Positions 58,793 through 64,000 of a stretch of 64,000 bases of DNA are shown piece after piece. The notes below the pieces were generated by a model. That model was not told the origin of the DNA, searched no databases, and saw nothing but the letters and a program-made list of their open reading frames with translations. The translations under genes were made by a program, and so were the position numbers. Every line of letters starts with the position of its first letter. The first letter of the stretch is position 1. This DNA is from Streptomyces sp. NBC_00237 (lineage in GTDB: Bacteria; Actinomycetota; Actinomycetes; Streptomycetales; Streptomycetaceae), in contig NZ_JAPEMT010000003.1 of assembly GCF_026342435.1 (NCBI RefSeq), forward strand, positions 186,001 to 250,000, given 5' to 3'.

Positions 58793-58868
58793 GGTACGGG
58801 ACCCAGTAGGGGTTCGGTACGGGACCCGGTACCGGGTTCGCCCCCGGGTACGGGACCCGGTACCGGCC
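58793..58868. repeat. GGTACGGGACCC repeats upstream of the decarboxylase
   Basis: Three identical 12-bp copies start at 58793, 58816 and 58847; the last two are followed by GGTACCGG, allowing stacked hairpins. They occupy the untranslated region 47-122 bp before the decarboxylase ATG. The rest of the roughly 335-bp gap (58580-58914) shows no gene. Confidence 0.7.
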
Positions 58869-58914
58869 CCGCCGCGACACCCCGCGACACAGCACCCCAC
58901 GGAAGTGAGACCCG

Positions 58915-60390
58915 ATGTCCCTCGACCACGCCGAAGCCCCCGTACTCGAAGCCCTCGCCGCCTACCACGACCGCGACGAGCTGGCCTTCACTCCGCCGGG
59001 CCACAAACAGGCACGCGGCGCCGACCCGGAAGTGCGCAAGGTCCTGGGCGACGCGGTCTTCCTCGGCGACGTCCTGGCCAGCGGCGGCCTCGACGAGCGG
59101 CGCACCCGGGGCCGGGTGCTGGAGCGCGCCGAGGAGCTGATGGCCGACGCCGTCCACGCCGACCACACCTTCTTCTCCACCTGCGGCAGCTCCCTCTCCG
59201 TCAAGGCGGCCATGCTGACCGTCGCCGCGCCGCACGAAAAGCTGCTGGTCAGCCGGGACGCCCACAAGTCCGTCGTCGCGGGCCTGATCCTCTGCGGCAT
59301 CGAGCCGGTCTGGATCGACCCACAGTGGGACCGCACCCGCCACCTCGCCCACCCGCCGTCCCCCGAGGCGTACGAGAAGGCGTTCGCCGCGCACCCCGAC
59401 GCCAAGGGCGCCCTCGTCACCAGCCCCACCCCGTACGGGGCCGCAGCCGACCTGCGGGCGCTCGCCGAGGTGTGCCACCGCCGCTCCCGCCCGCTGATCG
59501 TCGACGAGGCGTGGGGCGCCCACCTGCCCTTCCACCCCGACCTGCCGTCCTGGGCGATGGACGCCGGGGCCGACATCTGCGTCACCAGCATCCACAAGAT
59601 GGGCAGCGGCCTCGAACAGGGCTCGGTCTTCCACCTCCAGGGCGACCTCGTCGACCCCGCCGCGCTCGCCCTGCGCGCCGACCTCCTCGGCACCACCAGC
59701 CCCTCCGTCCTCCTGTACGCGGGCATCGACGGCTGGCGGCGTCAGATGGTCCTGCACGGGGAACGCCTCATGACGCACGCCCTCGAAGTCGCCGCCACCG
59801 CACGGGAGTCCGTCGAGGCCATCGACGGCATGCACGTCAACGACGCCGCCGACTTCTGCGGCCAGGACGCCGCCGCCGACCTCGACCCGCTGCCCATGGT
59901 CATCGACCTCAGCGAACTCGGAGTCTCGGGCTACCGCGCCGCCGACTGGCTGCGCGAACACCACCACATCGACCTGCACCTCTTCGACCACCGCCGGATC
60001 AGCGCCCAGATCACGCACGCCGACGACGCCACCACCGTCGCCCGCCTCCTCGACGCGCTCCGCTCCCTCGCCGACCACCGCGACGAACTGACCGGGGGCG
60101 TACGGGTCGAGGTGCCCGCACCGGAAGACCTGCGGATGGGACAGGCGGTACTGCCCCGGGACGCCTTCTTCGCCCGCACCGAGGACGTCCCGCTCGCCGG
60201 AGCGGTGGGCCGCGTCGCTGCCGAGATGATGACGCCGTACCCGCCCGGGATCCCCGTCGTCCTCCCCGGCGAACGCCTCACCGAGCCCGTCCTCGCCTAC
60301 CTCCGTACCGGTGTCGACGCGGGCATGAACGTCCCCGACGCGACGGACCCGGGCCTCGGCACCGTCCGGGTGGTCCGCGGCGAGGGGTGA
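58915..60390 (+). CDS. Orn/Lys/Arg-type PLP decarboxylase
   Basis: 491 residues, the short form lacking the N-terminal wing domain (compare Bacillus SpeA/YaaO). LAFTPPGHKQARGADP is the family N-terminal motif, DEAWGAH binds the PLP ring, and K228 in TSIHKMGSG is the PLP-Schiff-base lysine. It decarboxylates a basic amino acid (arginine, lysine or ornithine), feeding polyamine or acid-stress metabolism; the preferred substrate is not visible. The upstream leader holds tandem hairpin repeats. Its stop codon lies in the first unit of an 18-bp repeat. Confidence 0.9.
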   Translation: MSLDHAEAPVLEALAAYHDRDELAFTPPGHKQARGADPEVRKVLGDAVFLGDVLASGGLDERRTRGRVLERAEELMADAVHADHTFFSTCGSSLSVKAAMLTVAAPHEKLLVSRDAHKSVVAGLILCGIEPVWIDPQWDRTRHLAHPPSPEAYEKAFAAHPDAKGALVTSPTPYGAAADLRALAEVCHRRSRPLIVDEAWGAHLPFHPDLPSWAMDAGADICVTSIHKMGSGLEQGSVFHLQGDLVDPAALALRADLLGTTSPSVLLYAGIDGWRRQMVLHGERLMTHALEVAATARESVEAIDGMHVNDAADFCGQDAAADLDPLPMVIDLSELGVSGYRAADWLREHHHIDLHLFDHRRISAQITHADDATTVARLLDALRSLADHRDELTGGVRVEVPAPEDLRMGQAVLPRDAFFARTEDVPLAGAVGRVAAEMMTPYPPGIPVVLPGERLTEPVLAYLRTGVDAGMNVPDATDPGLGTVRVVRGEG

Positions 60391-60451
60391 GGAGAGGGCG
60401 AGGGATGAGGAGAAAGCGAGGGATGAGGAGAGGGCGAGGGATGCGGTGAAG
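60380..60451 (+). repeat. Four 18-bp tandem repeats at the decarboxylase 3' end
   Basis: Units of GCGAGGG(A/G)TGAGGAGA(G/A)(G/A) start at 60380, 60398 and 60416, with a diverged fourth copy at 60434. The stop codon (60388-60390) lies in the first unit. The arrangement suggests slippage expansion of the gene end. Confidence 0.8.
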
Positions 60452-60453
60452 CA

Positions 60454-60500
60454 GTACGGCCCGGGCCCGCCGGAGGTGCGCCGGAGGGCTCGGGCCGTAC
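60454..60500. terminator. Bidirectional terminator hairpin
   Basis: GTACGGCCCGGGCCC (60454-60468) pairs with GGGCTCGGGCCGTAC (60486-60500) with one mismatch across a 17-nt loop. It sits between the convergent decarboxylase (+) and I36-type inhibitor (-) genes. Confidence 0.75.
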
Positions 60501-60519
60501 GGTATCGGTGCTCGGCCGG

Positions 60520-60906
60520 TCAGCACTGCATGGCCCACCTGTGTGAGTCCCCTCGGTCGTTGGCGTTCGCGTTGTGCGCGACCTCCTGCCCGGGGGCCAG
60601 GCAGATGGTGCGGTCGCCGCCGGTGGACGGCCACTGGATGGCGTCCTCGTAGACGACGACGTGGTCCTTGACGCCGGGGCCCGAGATCCCGTGGTTGGCC
60701 CATGAGGAGTCGTTGTCCGCGATCCACGCCTCCCACCACTCGTCGTCGCCGGAGGAGGAGAAGACCGTGCCGCGGAAGTCCGCGTCCGGCCAGACGCAGA
60801 AGGAGCCGCTGGCGCAGGGGGCGGCGGAGGCCGGGGCGGCGAGGACGCCGCCCGCGGCGAACAGGGCGGCGGTGAGGACGGTGACCAGACGTTTGGTGTG
60901 CTGCAT
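60520..60906 (-). CDS. Secreted peptidase-inhibitor I36 family protein
   Basis: 128 residues from ATG at 60906 with an AGAAAGG site. The signal peptide MQHTKRLVTVLTAALFAAGGVLAAPASAA is followed by a small beta-rich domain with CASGSFCVWPDADFRG near its start, the signature of peptidase inhibitor family I36 (SMI-like, beta/gamma-crystallin fold), and four Cys likely forming two disulfides. Exported; it may inhibit extracellular metalloproteases such as those of Streptomyces. It is downstream of a lipoprotein gene with a 29-bp gap. Confidence 0.88.
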   Translation of the reverse strand: MQHTKRLVTVLTAALFAAGGVLAAPASAAPCASGSFCVWPDADFRGTVFSSSGDDEWWEAWIADNDSSWANHGISGPGVKDHVVVYEDAIQWPSTGGDRTICLAPGQEVAHNANANDRGDSHRWAMQC

Positions 60907-60935
60907 GGACGTGCCTTTCTGGAGGTGGTGGGGGC

Positions 60936-61445
60936 TCAGGTACGGTTCCGAGCCGCCTCGGTGAGCAGGGTCCGGGCGCGGGCGAAGGCGTCCTCGCGGA
61001 GCCTCCGGTGGTCCTCGCGGAGCTTCCCGTCGGAGGTGCGGTCCGTGGTGGGCGGCGCGGGGCGCAGGTTGTTGACACGGGTCGAGACCAGGAACCAGCG
61101 CCGCTGATCGCCGTACAACCGGCGTTGGGCGGCGGCCAGACAGCCGTCGGAGTGCTGGCTGATCACCTGGCCGCTGGGCAGGGTGAGGGAGAGTTCGGCC
61201 CGGCCGGTCCCGAAGAGCGCGTCGGAGATCCGGCGGGCCCGGTCGGGCGGCGGAGGCGCGGTGCCGGGCCGGGGCGGGGTGAGGCCCTGGTCGGTGAGGC
61301 AACGGTCGGTGAGCAACTGCTGGGCGGCCTTCACGGTGTCGTCGGGACTCAGTCCCACCCGCTGGGCCGGTGTGCCGCAGCCGGTGACCAGTACGGTCAA
61401 CAGGCATGCGGTGAAGGTCAGTCGGACCCGTCGTGACCTGGGCAC
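60936..61445 (-). CDS. Putative lipoprotein
   Basis: 169 residues from a GTG at 61445. The signal peptide ends with a lipobox LVTGC. The mature part has two further Cys (DRCLTDQGL and SDGCLAAAQRR), a motif RRLYGDQRRWFLVSTRVNNLRP, and a helical C-terminus. No family is recognised. It is probably attached to the outer face of the membrane and co-transcribed with the I36-like inhibitor, which suggests a shared cell-surface function. Confidence 0.65.
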   Translation of the reverse strand: MPRSRRVRLTFTACLLTVLVTGCGTPAQRVGLSPDDTVKAAQQLLTDRCLTDQGLTPPRPGTAPPPPDRARRISDALFGTGRAELSLTLPSGQVISQHSDGCLAAAQRRLYGDQRRWFLVSTRVNNLRPAPPTTDRTSDGKLREDHRRLREDAFARARTLLTEAARNRT

Positions 61446-61666
61446 GGCGGGCGGCTCAGCCTGCCTGGCAGGGGGAGTGGCCGGTGGGCTGCGCGGTCGC
61501 GGAGGGTACGGCGGCGACCAGGGCGGCGGACAAACGCATGTGGGCGGGCCCCCGAAATGTCGTGTGCGGTGAACGAAGCTGCGGTCGCAGGCTTCCACAC
61601 GACGATCCCGGATACGCGGAAGATCACCCGTGACGGTGAGTAGTCGTATCGCAGGGGTCGCACACG

Positions 61667-62080
61667 TCACTTCTGCGGCGTCGGTGCTCCTGTCGGTGCC
61701 TTCGGGGGCCACGCGGTCGCCGCCACCGGCCAGATCAGGCTGTACACGAGCACCTTGCCCAGCGGGTTGAGCCAGATCAGCAGGGGCGCGCCCCGGTCGA
61801 GCCCGCCCACCGACAGCACCAGACCGGCGCTGATCGCGTACGCCAGCAAGAAGGTGAGCCAGGACGTCCAGGCGTCGACGACCGCCGCCCGCCCGTACGG
61901 CCGGGGCCGCTCCGGCAGGGCCGCCCTCCGGTACCGGTGCGCGAACGCGGTGCTGCTGCTGTGCGTACCGCTGATCGACGTCGTGCTGCTCGTGACGGAT
62001 GGACTCGTGACGGATGGACGTGACCGGGACGCGTCATCCTTTCGGTGTACCGCTCGGCGGCGTGCCCCGTCCCGCGTCAC
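61667..62080 (-). CDS. Small membrane protein
   Basis: 137 residues if started at ATG 62080, but the Ser/Thr-rich N-terminal 45 residues may be non-coding, and a later GTG start is possible. Two hydrophobic helices (WLTFLLAYAISAGLVLSVG and LNPLGKVLVYSLIWPVAATAW) flank a short loop. No known family. It lies next to the left end of the insertion sequence, which inserted 19 bp upstream of the annotated start and may have removed or altered its promoter. Confidence 0.45.
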   Translation of the reverse strand: MTRDGARRRAVHRKDDASRSRPSVTSPSVTSSTTSISGTHSSSTAFAHRYRRAALPERPRPYGRAAVVDAWTSWLTFLLAYAISAGLVLSVGGLDRGAPLLIWLNPLGKVLVYSLIWPVAATAWPPKAPTGAPTPQK

Positions 62081-62098
62081 CGCTCTCGCACGTCACCC

Positions 62099-63202
62099 CT
62101 AGGTCGCGTATCGGGTCGTGATCAATCTGTGGGATGTGCCTTCGTGGCACGGCTCGGTCCGATAGACCGGCTGACGTGACGCGAATACAACTGACCGACG
62201 TGGAGTGGGAGTTCATTGAGCCGTACCTGCCGATCGGCGAGTACGGCCCGTACCCCGAGCGGCTGCGGCAGCAGTTCGAGGGAGTGATCTGGCGGTTCAA
62301 GACGGGCGGGCAGTGGCGGGAGATGCCGACGGAGTTCGGCGCCTGGTCGACTGTCCACAATCGCTTCCGGCAGTGGCGCGACGCCGGGGTCTTCGAGGCC
62401 CTGCTGGAGGGCCTGATCGCGGAGGCCGCGAAGCGCGGTGAGGGGGACCTGTCCCTGGTGAGCATCGACTCCACCACCGTCCGGGCCCACCATGACGCGG
62501 CCGGGATGCACCTCGACGAGGATGTCGTCACCGCACTGGAGAAGGCCGCCGCAGAGGAGGAGAAGGCCAGGTCAAAGGGGGTGGCCTCGAAGGACAAAGC
62601 GGGCAGGAGGCCGAAAGGGATCCCGCGCGGGAAGAACGAAGACGCATCCGGCGTCGGCGCAGACTCCGGCTGAAGGCCGCCCTCCTCGGACGCTCCAGAG
62701 GCGGGCAGACCAGCAAGATCCACCTCGCTGCCGATCGCAAGTGCCGCCCACTGGCGTTCATCCTGACCGCGGGCCAGGCGGCGGACAGCCCGCAGTTCAT
62801 CCCCGTCCTGAACAAGGTGCGGGTGCGCGGGCCCGTCGGCCGTCCCCGCACCCGGCCGGACGCGGTCGCCGGGGACAAGGCGTATTCGTCCCGCGGCAAC
62901 CGTGCCCACCTGCGCAAACGCCGCATCAAGGCGGTCATTCCGGAGAAGAAGGACCAGGCCGCCAACCGGAAGAAGAAGGGCTCCGGAGGCGGCCGACCCG
63001 TCGGCCACGACGCCGACCTCTACAAGGAGCGGAACACCGTCGAGCGCGCGATCAACAGACTGAAGGCGTGGCGAGGCATCGCCACCCGCTACGACAAGAC
63101 TCCCGAGAGCTACCTCGCCGGCCTCCACCTTCGCGCCTCGATGATCTGGATCAAGGACCTCACACGAACCACCCCTTGATCACAACCAAATACGCTCCCT
63201 AG
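62099..63202. mobile_element. IS5-family insertion sequence
   Basis: About 1.1 kb with imperfect terminal inverted repeats: 18 of 23 positions match between the left end (from 62103) and the complement of the right end (to 63198), with the shared blocks GCGTAT, GGT and GTGATCAA. CTAG flanks both ends (62099-62102 and 63199-63202), consistent with a 4-bp target duplication. It encodes one transposase in two frames. Insertion is exactly at the stop codon of the LD-carboxypeptidase gene, which the duplicated CTAG preserves. Confidence 0.85.
62176..63179 (+). CDS. IS5-family transposase (two frames, -1 frameshift)
   Basis: Frame A starts at GTG 62176 (VTRIQLTDVEWEFIEPYLP) and ends at 62673; it holds the N-terminal helix-turn-helix region and the first catalytic Asp (SIDSTTVRA). 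Frame B (ending 63179) carries GRSRGGQTSKIHLAADRKCRPLAFILT, the second Asp (AGDKAYSS) and the catalytic Glu (RNTVERAINRLKAW). The frames overlap, and a slippery heptamer A AAG GGG lies in the right phase at 62574-62580, so programmed -1 frameshifting can fuse them into a protein of about 334 residues. It could be active. Confidence 0.85.
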
Positions 63203-64000
63203 TACGTCACCGTGATGCGCCGCTCGACGCCGTCCACGCGCACCTCGCCGCCGTAGGGGATCACGAGCTGCGGGTCCGTGTGGCCGAGGTCCACGTCGAA
63301 GACGGCGACCGTGTCCGGGGCGTACGCGGCGAGGGCGCGCAGTACCGCTTCGCGCTGGTCGGTCGCGTAACTCTCCTGCTCCTGGCGGGAGTTGCGACGG
63401 TCGAGCGACCAGGTCTTCGGGCGGCCCATCAGCAGGGCGGGGAAGCGGGCGAGCAGGCCGCGTTCGCCCATGTTGCGCAGGATCTGGAAGACGTGGTCGG
63501 CGGAGGGGAGTTCCTCGGAGGTCTCCAGGAAGAGGACGCCGCCCTCGTACGCGGCCGGGTCGTGCTCGATCTCGCGGTCGGCCATCAGCATCCAGGAGAG
63601 GACTTCGAGGCTGCCGCCCCAGGTCCGGCCCTCGACCACGCGCTCGGGACCGTGCCAGGTCCAGCCGCCGCCCGGCCGCATCGGCGGCTCGCTGTCGAAG
63701 GTGGCCGGGTCCGCCCAGTCGCCGTTGACGTCGCCGAAGTGGTCGGCGGGCGTGAGTTCGTACGGGCCGTGGGTGAAGAGGGCGGCGCGCAGCGAGTCGG
63801 CGGTGCGGGGGTTCATGGTGTGCGGGCGGCCGAGCTCGCACATGACGGAGGCGCCGTGGTAGGTGACGACTCCCAGGTTGCGGAGGGCGAGGAGGAGGTT
63901 CGTGTTGTCGCTGAAGCCGAAGAAGGGCTTCGGGTTGGCGCGGATCAACTCCCGGTCCAGCAGCGGCAGTACGGTGATCTGGTCGTCGCCGCCGATCGAC
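63199..64000 (-). CDS. LD-carboxypeptidase (S66 family), partial
   Basis: The 5' end lies beyond the window; the frame is open to base 64000. The visible 266 residues begin SIGGDDQITVLPLLDRELIRANPKPFFGFSDNTNLLLALRNLG, the S66 (LdcA/MccF-like) signature, and include GGVLFLETSEE (likely catalytic Glu) and DVDLGHTDPQ (likely catalytic His). It releases the terminal D-Ala from L,D-peptides of murein or, in the MccF branch, cleaves antibiotic peptide nucleotides. Its TAG stop is formed by the CTAG at the IS boundary, and the reading frame ends normally (RRITVTY). Confidence 0.9.
   Translation of the reverse strand, partial: SIGGDDQITVLPLLDRELIRANPKPFFGFSDNTNLLLALRNLGVVTYHGASVMCELGRPHTMNPRTADSLRAALFTHGPYELTPADHFGDVNGDWADPATFDSEPPMRPGGGWTWHGPERVVEGRTWGGSLEVLSWMLMADREIEHDPAAYEGGVLFLETSEELPSADHVFQILRNMGERGLLARFPALLMGRPKTWSLDRRNSRQEQESYATDQREAVLRALAAYAPDTVAVFDVDLGHTDPQLVIPYGGEVRVDGVERRITVTY

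Overview
This is a high-GC actinobacterial chromosome segment, almost certainly Streptomyces or a close relative. The signs are very GC-rich third codon positions, frequent GTG starts, many four-base ATGA/GTGA gene overlaps, and characteristic families: an AfsR/SARP-type regulator, a CGNR zinc-finger regulator, an ECF41 (SigJ) sigma factor, F420-type PPOX and LLM flavoproteins, and zinc-free ribosomal proteins. It reads as an accessory or arm-like region of small transcription units. I see no rRNA, tRNA or CRISPR array, and no PKS/NRPS cluster.

Left part (1-15 kb). A five-gene operon (288-7761) joins a small SWIM-like zinc protein, an unrecognised protein, a VWA/MIDAS protein, a MoxR-type AAA+ ATPase and a DUF5682 protein. 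It is followed on the minus strand by P450, ArsR regulator, MFS exporter and PPOX genes. The ArsR gene has two tandem palindromic operators in its promoter. After an alpha/beta hydrolase comes a zinc-starvation cluster: cysteine-free L33, L31 and S14 plus a COG0523/Mrf-like protein, arranged around one candidate Zur operator.

Middle (15-44 kb). This holds lpdA, MFS and CGNR genes, a methyltransferase and several GNAT acetyltransferases. A secreted acid phosphatase lies near a divergent carboxymuconolactone-decarboxylase/sigJ pair, which has matching ECF41 promoters on both strands. Then come DUF998 and acyltransferase-like membrane proteins, two gene remnants, a prolyl oligopeptidase, a HAD phosphatase, an AfsR-like regulator convergent with a DrrAB-type exporter, a nitrilase, and etfBA with a TetR regulator flanked on both sides by paired operators.

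Sulfur island (44-54.6 kb). Two short leader peptides with the actinobacterial DLLRV core face away from each other. The left one precedes an isolated thioredoxin-fold, Xi-GST-like protein. The right one precedes a polar amino-acid ABC transporter, a GNAT and four consecutive LLM flavin monooxygenases. The gene set resembles the Bacillus ytm/ytn and yxe operons for S-substituted cysteine salvage, so I infer uptake, N-acetylation and oxidative cleavage of an organosulfur amino acid.

Right end (54.6-64 kb). Here are an ABC-F protein with a divergent TetR gene, a HAD hydrolase, small proteins, an Orn/Lys/Arg-type decarboxylase, a secreted I36-type inhibitor, a lipoprotein, and an IS5-family element with a candidate -1 frameshift site. 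The element is inserted exactly at the stop codon of an LD-carboxypeptidase gene that runs off the window. Functional names rest on motif recognition by eye; no database search was run.
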